Below are positions 1 to 9,176 of a DNA stretch of 64,000 nucleotides, piece by piece; within the stretch, counting starts at the first letter, position 1, and each line of letters opens with the position of its first letter. The notes below the pieces were generated by a model. That model saw nothing but the letters and a program-made list of their open reading frames with translations, made no database searches and had not been told where the DNA came from. The stretch comes from Elgaria multicarinata webbii (taxonomy: Eukaryota; Chordata; Lepidosauria; Squamata; Anguidae): contig NC_086173.1 in assembly GCF_023053635.1 (NCBI RefSeq), forward strand, positions 144,617,197-144,681,196, written 5' to 3'. The translations under genes and the position numbers were made by a program.

Positions 1-113
1 TCTGTGACTGGCCCAAAGTCACCCGGTGGGTTTCCATGGCCAAGTGGGGACTAGAACTTGGATCTCCCGACTCCCAGTCTGACACTCTAGCCACTACACC
101 ACACTGCTTTTCA
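1..113 (-). repeat. MIR-like tRNA SINE fragment
   Basis: Reverse complement begins gtggtgtagtggctagag and continues to the gtgacttt-gggc core typical of reptile MIR-like SINEs. Confidence 0.65.
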
Positions 114-334
114 TGTAACTGGAAAAATGTTACTTGCAGAAATATACGTACAGGAGCCCTGATGGTCTTTGTTGCATCTTGATCTCCCTGGGCTAGCTGG
201 CTTTTTGCCACATGTGCTTCCCCTCCTGCTGCCTCCCGTGAATCTTTCTGCTTGAGTTCCCCACCCCCCTCTGAAATCAAATGCCCTCATACATCCCTCT
301 TTACACATAGGAGTGTCCTTAGGTGACAAGATCC

Positions 335-408
335 TTTAAAGAGAGCTTCGGTTATTGGGCGGTATAGAAATGCAATAAATAAAATAAAATAAAATAAATA
401 AATAAAGA
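335..408 (+). repeat. L2-like LINE 3' tail
   Basis: Ends in the frequent squamate tail gcttcggttattgggcggta followed by AATAAA-type A-rich repeats. Confidence 0.55.
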
Positions 409-796
409 CAGATGGGCACAAACACACACTTTACAGCCTGGGGCAGCTGCCTCAGACAGCTGATCTGGGAAGTTGTGAAAAAAAACAGCACATTATTCAT
501 TATTTAATTTATTAATTATTGTATTTTCACTACTGGGGAAGGGAAGAGAGGTGTAGGATTTTCTGCTTCAGGGGCAAAAATAACATGACTGGCTCTGAGC
601 ACCTTAACTGGGATGGGGGTTGGGGTTGGGGAAGGCGCCATTTGCTGCTCTGCCTCAGGCAACAAAATATCTGGGCGCCAGCCCTGGACATGGCTATAGA
701 GACCTTTGAGGTGAATAAAGGCAGCTGAGATGGTAGAGGAAATAGGAAGGTAACAAAACAACTGGAGATACAGAGAGATTTGTGGATGGGAAAACA

Positions 797-900
797 TGTT
801 CAGGATTACATGAACGTAATCCTAAACATGTTTACTCAGAAGTAAGTCATACTGAGTTAAGTGGGATTTACTCCCAGGTAAGTATGTAGGATTGGAGTCT
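797..900. repeat. Short palindromic repeat, family D
   Basis: Foldback of the gcaatcctaaacatg...gtaggattg type, with a diverged second copy at about 955-1035. The family recurs across the window. Confidence 0.45.
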
Positions 901-1345
901 TACTTCTGTCTGGTGCTGTTGTACTTGTTGGTGATGGGGTGAGATGGGGAGAGCGCAAGTGAGGGTTTTCTCAGAAATAAATCCTACTATGTTTTATAGG
1001 GGTTACTCCCTAGTAATTGTGTACGGTTGCAGCCTAAGAGCACAAGTTATTATAGTCTACAATACATTCCCATACTCCTTTGCCAGTGTGGCATGTTCAG
1101 TTTGCAATTTATCAGTAAATGTATAAGGTGCCATACAGTTCTTTGCTGGTCTCCAGCACTCCATCCAATTTTGAGCCTGAATGACCAAGGAAAAGTGTGG
1201 GTCCCTGGAGAGGGTAAGTTTTAAGCAAGCACAATTTGGGACATTGCACAGTTCTGTCCTGAAAGCAAGCAAGGGGTTAATTAGCTTGCCTTCTATAAAA
1301 TTTTAATTAGAGTAATTATTTTAATAGTGCACATATATTTGCATG

Positions 1346-1416
1346 TAGTGCGATAAAAAAAATCCTTTATCCCAATTTTTTAGCTTTGAACTGGGATGAA
1401 GGATTTTATCGCACTA
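1346..1416. repeat. Short hairpin element
   Basis: Arms tagtgcgataaaa...tcccaatt and the reverse complement pair over about 28 bp with a 12-bp loop; probably a miniature DNA transposon remnant. Confidence 0.55.
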
Positions 1417-1988
1417 TATGTGTTAATTGGCTTACCTAATATCAGCGTGTTTGTATTATGAGAACCACCTGCACTCTGAAAGACTGCTGTTAACAGTGTG
1501 TCACTTTTAGCCTTCTGACCTCATTGTTTTACAATTCTTCTCACCGCCGCTATGACACACCCTGAATAAAAACCTCAACCTCTGTGTTTTCTAATATAAG
1601 AACACCTACCCTGGAGGAAGATGATGATGGTGGTGATGATGACGATGATAAATAAATAAAAATAGCAGTTGCATTTCAAATGGTCAAAACATTGCATGTA
1701 ATGTAATATTTTTATGTAGCACCCTTGTGTTATTTGCTGTGTATTGAAAATAAGGGGTTGAGGCTGAGGAAATAATCATTTGCCTATGGCCACCTAAGTG
1801 GTGGAAAAAACCAAGGTACAGTGGAGTCAAGTTCTCACTATGTCTGGTTAAAATTCTATAAGCGGACTCAGATCTTTCTGCGAGAAAGATTTCCTAATTT
1901 CAAGTTAATGCGTAAGGCAACAGTCGGATAATGTAGTATCAGGAATATAAGTGCAGTCAAGTTCTCTAGACTAGGAAGAAAGCCCTAG

Positions 1989-2195
1989 GCCAGTGTGGTA
2001 TAGCAGCTACACTGCTGAAGTATGGCTATGGAGACCTATTTTCAAAACCCCACACAGCCATGAAGCTCCCTTCTCTCCACCTAAATTACCTCACAAGGTT
2101 GCTGCAATGGTAAAAGGGGGGCAGGGAACCCCATACAGTGCCCCAAGCTCCTTGGAGGAAGGGCAGTATTAAAATGTAATGTATAAATACCAGTT
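1989..2195 (+). repeat. MIR-like SINE
   Basis: Starts ggccagtgtggtatagcag, keeps the cagccatgaagctc core and cctcacaaggttgctg motif, and ends in the gctccttggaggaa LINE-like tail. Confidence 0.65.
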
Positions 2196-2744
2196 AGTTA
2201 GGCCCAATCCCTTTTGTGGAGATGAGTCAGTTGATATTTAAGTATCCAAGCGCTCAAAGCTTCTTCCAACATTATGAAGGAACCATAAAAGTACTTGCCC
2301 AGACGACTCTCTTGCACACTTTCTGCGCTTCTGACCTTAATGGTCAAAGGAGAAACTTGTATGTGAAATTTAGAGTAATGGCTAAGAGCCCATTCAGTCA
2401 TGCGTGCTCCTCATCCCTTGGCTTGCTCGAACCGACACAGGCACATAAGACTTTCCAAGTGGAGTTGCCTCTTGTAATCACCAGTCAACAAGCAGACAGT
2501 CCCTTAAAACCCCTTCACCATTCCGTCATGTTTAAATCCTGGTGCTTTAAAAATGGCAAAGGGGTATCCTTTCTCCATCCTGGCTAGGATGATCACCAGG
2601 AGATGATGCCTATCCTTTCTGAAAGTCCAAAGCAATAAGAAAGGACACAACATCTGCCCCTCTTTCCCCTCAGCCTCCCTGAGAAGGAACAACTCCGGGG
2701 TGTTCTTGTCAGTGGCTGGTGTTCCTATGCTTGATGCCAGGCCC

Positions 2745-2850
2745 GTATCTCATGGTTACCCAGTGAATTTCACAGCTGGGTGAGGATTTGAACCCTTGTT
2801 TCCCTGGTCCTAGACCAACATTGTAACAGCTACGCTTCACTGTCTCTCCT
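2745..2850 (-). repeat. MIR-like SINE fragment
   Basis: The reverse complement shows the tRNA-related head and the gttcaaatcctcacccagc body of the same family as at 1989, close to the KRAB-A exon. Confidence 0.55.
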
Positions 2851-2920
2851 CAACCACCTGGTGGCTAGCATGGCAGATTCCAAATGAGGGATCTCTTTTC
2901 TGTTGTTGCTGTTTTTCTAG

Positions 2921-3047
2921 GTTCCAGAAGCCTTTGTGGAGGTGACTGTGTATTCAAACGAAGGGCCGTGTTCATTTGTGGGCCGTCGTCAGAGAGCCTT
3001 ATACAGGAACGTCATGCAGGAGAACTATGGGACCATGGCCTCGTTTG
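2921..3047 (+). CDS. KRAB-A box exon (degenerate) of zinc-finger gene 1
   Basis: The exon follows a pyrimidine-rich acceptor (ttctag) and ends at a gtatgg donor. It is 127 nt, the usual size of a KRAB-A exon, and is open in the expected frame starting Val-Pro. The second half is a good KRAB-A match (QRALYRNVMQENYGTMASFG). The first half keeps VxVY, but the block that normally reads EEEWALLDP is replaced by EGPCSFVGR, so the conserved Glu-Trp and Leu-Leu are lost. In the family KRAB recruits TRIM28/KAP1 for gene silencing, and these residues contribute to binding, so a weakened or lost interaction is inferred. It leaves phase 1 and joins the exon at 4650 in frame. The exon carrying the start codon was not found; it may lie further upstream. 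Confidence 0.8.
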
Positions 3048-3182
3048 GTATGGATTCCTTAACAATCAATATATGGCCGCTTAAATCTGCCCCCCTTTTT
3101 GGCTTCATGGTGATCAAGCAGTGGCAGCCACCGGCATCCTCCTCAGACATCAGGGAGCATAATGGGACTGCCAGGCAGCCCT

Positions 3183-3392
3183 GCCCACACCCTTAGGACA
3201 AAGAGCAGTGCTAAGGCACCGGCTTTGAGGTCCCAGGTTCAATCCTCGGCATCTCCACGTGGGGCTGGGAAAGACCCCTGCCTAAAATCCTGGAGAGCTC
3301 CTTCCAGTTGGTGTAGAGTAGGAGATACTGAGCTAGATGGTCCAATGGTCTGGCTTGAAGTACGGCAACTTCCTGTGTTCCTTGCTAGCCAC
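3183..3392 (+). repeat. tRNA-Ala-derived SINE
   Basis: A diverged promoter head is followed by ggtcccaggttcaatcc (B-box), then gggctgggaaagacccctgc and gagctagatggtccaatggtc, the body shared by all copies in this window. Confidence 0.75.
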
Positions 3393-3504
3393 CCGAAACA
3401 CACAATGCCACAGACCGAAGCAAACACACACAGAGCAATGCAGAGCTGCATGCTTTCATCCCGCTTCAGGATATGGCTTTAATCAGCACTTTCTTGTCTG
3501 AGGT

Positions 3505-3615
3505 GGGCAACATGTTTGGTCTACAAGTCCCATCATCCCTCATCATTTGCTATAGAGGTTAAGACTGATGGAAGTTGTAGGCCAAAACATCTGGAGGGCC
3601 ACAAGTTGCCCATAT
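3505..3615. repeat. hAT-like palindromic element, family B
   Basis: Foldback with ctacaagtcccatcatccc on one side and catctggagggccacaagtt on the other. Confidence 0.6.
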
Positions 3616-3756
3616 CTGTTCTAACTCTGGGAAACATGAGACAAAAATCCTCCTTAATCTTTCCTATCCAATGCCTTTCAAATCCCAATAAACATGCGCC
3701 TTTCATTTCCTGGACTTTATCTACAACACCATAAGTATCTGAAAGCCAGAGTTTCA

Positions 3757-3985
3757 TAGTGTCATAGAATAGTAGAGTTGGAGGGGGTCTATAAGGCCAT
3801 TGAGTCCAACCCCCTGCTCAATGCAGGAACCCACATTAAAGCAGACTTAACAGATGGCTGTCCAGCTGCATCTTAAATGCCTCTAGTGTGAGAGAGCCCA
3901 TGACCTCCCTAGGTAATTGGCTCCATTGTCATACTGATGTTCAGCTTGAATATGGCTTCCTGTAACTTGAGCCCATTTCCCTTAC
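3757..3985 (-). repeat. CR1 LINE 3' end
   Basis: The reverse complement carries the CR1 3' signature (ggttggactcaatggcctta; ending in attctatgac). Confidence 0.75.
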
Positions 3986-4314
3986 ATTTATCTCCCCTCT
4001 CACATATCTTCTAAGGTAAAGTTACTGATATAATTTCATGTGATTCTGCTCATGTGATGATACCATCCCACCCACCACCGGTCCAAAGTATTCTGCTGAA
4101 AATGTTCATTTGGTATCATGAATACTAGAAACGTGTTTTAGAAAAGACATCTCCTGTGGCAGCTGCAGTGTTTGGCAACTGTAAGCGCTGTGGCACAGTC
4201 AAGGCCAATTCTTACTTTACAATGCTCTAAAGACCTTTCTTGCATAGTTTGCTTTGTTACAGTGAAATGGGTGGATGTGTGTTCTGTAGGTGAAATATTT
4301 ATATCATACTCAGT

Positions 4315-4564
4315 AAGTCAGATAATAATAATAATAATAAAATAATTTATTGTGCTTTCAAGTGTTCAAAGTGCTTCATATGCATTGTTTAGTTGTAATC
4401 TTTACATCAGCTCTGTAAGTTAGGTTAGTATTATTTGCCATATAGCAGATGGAGGTTAAAAAAGGGTGGCTTGCCTAAGGCCATCTAGTAAGTTCAAGGC
4501 AAAGATGAGATTTGAACCAAGGGCTTTGTGATTCATAGCTCAGTCTCTTAGCTACTATGCTAGA

Positions 4565-4567
<3 letters not shown>
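4315..4567 (-). repeat. MIR-like SINE
   Basis: Antisense MIR layout: gcttcatatgcattgttt, then the ccatatagcagatggagg, gtaagttcaaggcaaagatg and gctactatgctaga parts in order. Confidence 0.65.

Positions 4568-4606
<39 letters not shown>
4568..4606 (+). repeat. (CT)n microsatellite
   Basis: About 18 CT units ending some 45 bp before the KRAB-B exon. Confidence 0.9.
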
Positions 4607-4609
<3 letters not shown>

Positions 4610-4649
4610 TCTCTTTTAATCTGTAACTTTATCTTTCTTTCCTCTGTAG

Positions 4650-4853
4650 GAGGGTTCCCTATTCACTCCTCTGAGCTGCTCTCCCGCCTGGATCGAGGGG
4701 AAGAGGCCTGGGTCCCGGATCTCCAGAGCTCTGATGAAAGTGCAGACGAGGGCCCAGTTAAGCCGACGTTGAAGCGATTGCCAAAGGGAAGGACTTGGTG
4801 GGATCGGTACCAAAGTCCTGTGTCCTACCCCAGTTCAGACTCCACAAATTCAG
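4650..4853 (+). CDS. KRAB-B-like exon of zinc-finger gene 1
   Basis: The acceptor is ctctgtag and the donor gtcaga. The exon is 204 nt and open in the frame set by the KRAB-A exon. Its first part matches the KRAB B-box pattern (LLSRLDRGEEAWVPDLQ), which strengthens the KRAB call. The remaining 40 or so residues are a charged, Ser/Pro-rich linker. It ends in phase 1 and joins the finger exon at 9177 to restore a Gly codon. A (CT)n tract lies just upstream and may add to the pyrimidine tract. Confidence 0.8.
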
Positions 4854-5169
4854 GTCAGAATTCTCTGCAAAAGGCTTTGGTTTAAAAGGCTTCAGTGAAG
4901 GTGGCCCTTAAGTTCCATCAAAATCCGACCATTTCAAGAAAGTGTATGGGCAACATTCATCTAACAAGATAGCTCCATGAAGGATCTGGTCCAATTCAGT
5001 ATGATGGCATCCTGATTCTATTGCACAATGGAAAGCGAAAAGTTAATGTGAAGCAAGGGGGAAGGCTGGTTCATTAGCCTGTATTGTCCTTCAGTACGAT
5101 GTCAATAATGCTTCACAGTTTGCAGATACTTCCAGTGCAGGCTTTCACTTCCTAATGTGACGGATGCCT

Positions 5170-5555
5170 TTTGTGCTTCTTTATTTGATTTATGCCCTGC
5201 CTTTCTACCAAAGAAGTTGCTCTCAAGGCACCTGATAACAATAAAAACCAAAATTTAAAATAAAATGTTAAAACAATCATAAAACAAATACTTCCAAAAA
5301 CAATTAAGAACACAACAATAAAAAAATAAATAGAAACAGCACCCGATCCAACAAACCAGCTTATACACCAAAGGCCTGCATAAATATTTTTTTAAAAAAG
5401 GTCCTTGTGTGCTGGCGGTAACCAACCTAAGGTCCCTCAACAGGGAGTTTCCAAAGCCAGGGAGCAGTCACCACCTTCACCTCTACCCGCCCCCAACATT
5501 CAGAGGTGAGGCAAGTGGGTACCATGAACAGGGCCTCTTCTGTGCCTGGACTCAT
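5170..5555 (-). repeat. L2-like LINE 3' region
   Basis: Antisense tail (atgccctgcctttctacca) followed by A-rich and typical body sequence; boundaries are soft. Confidence 0.45.
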
Positions 5556-5614
5556 CAGAACATAAGAAGAGCCGTGGTGAATTGGCCTTTCCAGACCAAC
5601 ATTCTGTTTTCAGA

Positions 5615-5659
<45 letters not shown>

Positions 5660-5660
5660 T
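5615..5660 (+). repeat. (ATT)n microsatellite
   Basis: About 15 uninterrupted ATT units, flanked by CR1 and L2-like pieces. Confidence 0.9.
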
Positions 5661-6037
5661 CTTACCTGCCTCTCCCTTTTGATCGAGGCGGGGAACAACA
5701 TGTGTGCAGGAAACAACACATTTTTTAAAATTCTTGATTTTACATTAATCTGGGTAGGCCTGCCGGAAAAGGCTAGTCTTCAAAGCTGTCTTAAAATCAC
5801 AGAGGGAGTTAATTTTACGAATCTCCTCCAGCAGGCCGTTCCTAATCCAGGGGCGACAGAAGAAAAGGTCCTCTGGGAAACTGATGTCAGCCTAGTCTTG
5901 GCTGACTGAAGTAAGTTCTCCCCAAAGGACCTGAGTGTGTGGGGCGGACTGTATGAGTAGCCAACCAAATGCCTCAGTGGGAACCTCGCAAGCTCTGTGA
6001 AACCTTCCTCAAGCATGTTCATTACGCAATTGTGTTA

Positions 6038-6690
6038 CTAGGGGTGTGCACGGAATCCCCGCTCCGCCCCGCGGGCCGATCCGAAAATTTCGGATCGACC
6101 CGCTCCGCTCCGCGCCGCTCCGCCTATACTCCGCTCCTCTTCGCCGCGGAGCTCCGGCTCCGAATCGGAGCTCCGCAGTGGAGGGGAGTGGCGCCAGGTA
6201 AGGCCGGGAGAGGAGGGCGGGGGGTTTACCGGGCCCTGCCGCCATCGCCGCCCGTGCGGCGACGGCAGCAGAGCCCGGTAAGGGACCAAGGGAGAGGGGG
6301 GCCTTACCTGCCTCCGTCCGTGGTTCGTCGCCGTCTTCAATTGAGCCCGCGGTTCAACCAGGAAGTCTGGGCCGCAAGCGGCCCAGACTTCCTGTTTGAA
6401 CCGCGGGCTCAATTGAAGAAGCCGACGGACCATGGACGGAGGCAGGTAAGGGAGAGGAGGGTGTGGGTAGGGTTACCGGGCCCTGCCGCCGTCGCCGCAT
6501 GGGCGACAGCGGCAGGGCCCGGTAAACCCCACTTACCTTTCCGGTGGAGCTCCGGATCGAGGCGAAGGATCCGCCTTCACCTCGATCCTCTTCGCCACGC
6601 TCCGCCGGCCCCCCAATCCTCTTTGCCTCCGCCTTAAGGGCAGGCGAAGCCCCCCACTCCGCTCCGATTAGAAGCGGAGCACATCCCTAG
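6038..6690. mobile_element. GC-rich long foldback element
   Basis: A 653-bp block far richer in GC than its surroundings, bounded by inverted ends ctaggggtgtgc / gcacatccctag. The centre is a near-perfect hairpin (6303-6375 against 6378-6450, 2-nt loop), flanked by two further hairpins containing taccgggccctgccgcc and its complement. Long ORFs inside are by-products of composition. Probably a non-autonomous DNA transposon; the superfamily is unknown, and no clear target-site duplication is seen. Confidence 0.75.
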
Positions 6691-6905
6691 TTTTAGGTAA
6701 TAATTTAAAACATCTTTCATTTACCCAAGCTTTTAGTGATATTTAATGTCTGATTTTTTAAAAATGTATAGTTGATCAGCTATTCTGTTAGCTGCTGTTA
6801 CGTTTTATTGAACTGGATTATGTCTGGGGTTTTTTAAAAAAAATCTGTTATGAGCCATCTAGGGGGCTACTTTTTGGTGGAAAGGCAGGGTAGACGTGAG
6901 TTGCT
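6691..6905 (+). repeat. L2-like LINE 3' end
   Basis: A T-rich 3' region followed by gagccatctagggggctac and gtggaaaggcagggtagac, typical of L2-like tails. Confidence 0.45.
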
Positions 6906-7439
6906 TTTGGCCTAGGCAGGGCCTCTACCTCTGGGCCGTCGCTAAGGAAATGGTGTTGCGTGTCTGGGAAGTCTCATGAAGCTTGTTACCCGGCAAGTGC
7001 CTCTTCCACTAGGAAATCAGAGCTCACCTCAGAGGCCTATGCGGGGTTGTTGAGCCTAGGTTTAACCAGGAAGATTCATGCTTTACATAGCTTCATTACC
7101 ATTAAATAAATGCTGAGGAGGAATTTTTTTGACAGCCGTGTTCCAGACTCTGAATCGAATTCCTCATGTTTGACCTCGGAAAAGTTTTATAAGTCTGCCT
7201 GTGTTTCACTCTCCTGCATAGTTCATTTTGAATCAGATCACAGATTTGAATGAGCACAGTACAGTGGGGCCACATTTGGAATAGTATGTGAAGGTTTCAG
7301 TTGCTTCCTTTTGGAAAAAAAGATATAGTAGAACTGGAAAAAGATTCTGGGCAACCAAAATTACCAACAGATTGGAGTATATTTCTACAAGTAAAAGCTA
7401 AAGCATTTGGGGCTTTTAGAAGTTTAGATGACTTCTAAG

Positions 7440-7530
7440 CTGCAATCCTGTAACATGTTCCTAGGAATAAGCTCCATTGATTTTAGTGGGGCTTACTTCT
7501 GAGTAGACATGCATTAGAATTGCACTATAA
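7440..7530. repeat. Short palindromic repeat, family D
   Basis: gctgcaatcctgtaacatg at one end and gcattagaattgcac at the other, with ggggcttacttctgagtaga inside. Confidence 0.6.
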
Positions 7531-7885
7531 GTGGGCAGGAATGATAAAGGTTTATAAAATTATGCATACCATAGAAAAAGTGGATAGAGAATTCTCTCTG
7601 TCTCTCTCCTTTTATTAGAACTTAAGGGTCAACCAGTGAAACTGATTGGCAAAAGATTCAGGCTAAGACAAAGGATTATGTAAATGCTAAGTAATTGTGC
7701 ATTATTCTTCACATAATGCATAATTTACTGCCACAAGATGTGATGATGGTCATTGATTTAGATGGCTTTAAAATTGGGTTGAATCAGGAACAGATTTAAG
7801 AAATGGCAAATGAATGAACACTGTACAGTTTGAACAGAATTTTGGACTAGATGGCCCCTCCAGGAGGGTTTTTCGTATGTTCTTA
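7530..7885 (+). repeat. CR1-like LINE 3' end (diverged)
   Basis: Keeps aatttactgccacaagatgt, atttagatggctttaaaa and ggactagatggcccctccag, ending in tatgttctta. Confidence 0.65.
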
Positions 7886-8089
7886 TTTGTAAAAACATTG
7901 AAACCAAGCCCTCACAGTACCATAATTAACTAATTAACTAATAGACTGGACAGCACAATCCCCCAAGGAAAGCCTGGGAAAAGCGTAACATAAAATAATA
8001 GTTACATATCTAATACTGTACATATATAATACCTTATAAAATAATGTAACTATTGGGTTATGTAAAAAAAAAAAAGGATCCTTAACAGT

Positions 8090-8650
8090 TTTCACTCCAG
8101 CAAAGGATATCGTTACCTTGGGAAGAGAGCAATGACAAATCTTGATAAAATAGTTAAGAGCAGAGACACCACACTGACAACAAAGGTCCGCATAGTTAAA
8201 GCAATGGTATTCCCCATAGTAACCTATGGCTGCGAGAGCTGGACCATAAGGAAAGCTGAGCGAAGGAAGGTAGATGCTTTTGAACTGTGGTGTTGGAGGA
8301 AAATTCTGAGAGTGCCGTGGACTGCAAGAAGATCAAACCAGTCCATACTCCAGGAAATAAAGCCAGACTGCTCACTTGAGGGAATGGTATTAAAGGCAAA
8401 ACTGAAGTACTTTGGCCACATAATGAGAAGACCGGAGACCCTGGAGAAGAGGCTGATGCTAGGGAAAGTGGAAGGCAAAAGGAAGAGGGGCCGACCAAGG
8501 GCAAGATGGATGGATGATATTCTGGAGGTGACAGACTTGACCTTGGGGGAGCTAGGGGTGGCAACGGCCGACAGAAAGCTCTGGCGTGGGCTGGTCCATG
8601 AAGTCACGAAGAGTCGGAAACGACTGAAAAAATAAACAACAAAACAAAAT
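8090..8650 (+). mobile_element. BovB/RTE LINE, 5'-truncated, reverse-transcriptase C-terminal region intact
   Basis: A 167-codon open frame (8132-8635) has the BovB C-terminal signature (YGCESWTIRKAERRK, ELWCWRKILRVPWTARRSNQ, GRPRARWMDDI, KSRKRL). It is followed by the family's aataaacaac tail. It lies in the intron between the KRAB-B exon and the finger exon of gene 1. About 90% identical in protein to the inverted copy at 19.8-20.3 kb. Confidence 0.9.
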
Positions 8651-8794
8651 ACATGTTTTCATGTATTTGTTTTTCTTAACGCTATTTTTGGTTTAATAGG
8701 TTTATGTTTTGGAATATGTTGAGACTTTTGTTCTTTGTATATTTAAAATATGGTTAAGGGAAATTGATGGGGGATAGGTTTATCGATGCCTTAT

Positions 8795-8880
8795 TATTTT
8801 ATTTATTGATTGATTGATTTATTACATTTTTATACCGCCCAATAGCCGAAGCTCTCTGGGCAGTTCACAAGGCATGACTG
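8795..8880 (-). repeat. L2-like LINE 3' tail
   Basis: Antisense tataccgcccaatagccgaa followed by gctctctgggcagttcacaa. Confidence 0.6.
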
Positions 8881-9176
8881 TAAGTGAATTCTCCCATTTC
8901 AGAGGTAGTGTACCTCTGAAAACTAGTTGCCAGAGTGCAACATCAGGAGAGGGGGCTATTGCCTACATGACCCTGCTTGTATCTGCTTGACAACTGTGGG
9001 AAACAGCTGCTGGACAGGATGGGCTCTGGCTTGATCCTTTAGGGCTCTTGTTGTGGATGGTTAACCCCCTTTCCTTATCCCTCTTCTCCCCTCCTCTGCT
9101 GAGTTCCCTCCCCTTTCTTTCGCTGCTCTGATAACAACCTACATTTGAATATTTTCCTCCCCGTTTTTGCCTGTAG

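Larger units (their letters stand above)
409..1988. other. Stretch without a supported gene
   Basis: Holds the family-D foldbacks, a short hairpin element at 1346-1416, a MIR-like fragment near 1740-1850 and AT-rich sequence. No exon of gene 1 could be identified here, though a first exon may be hidden. Confidence 0.5.

Noticed and set aside
5969-6637. Long plus- and minus-strand ORFs of 222 and 131 codons
   Set aside because: They lie in the GC-rich foldback element; the Pro/Arg-rich translations mirror each other across the palindrome and follow from low stop frequency.
8132-8635. 167-codon ORF as a host gene
   Set aside because: It is the C-terminal part of a BovB/RTE reverse transcriptase; the same frame recurs at 20301-19798.
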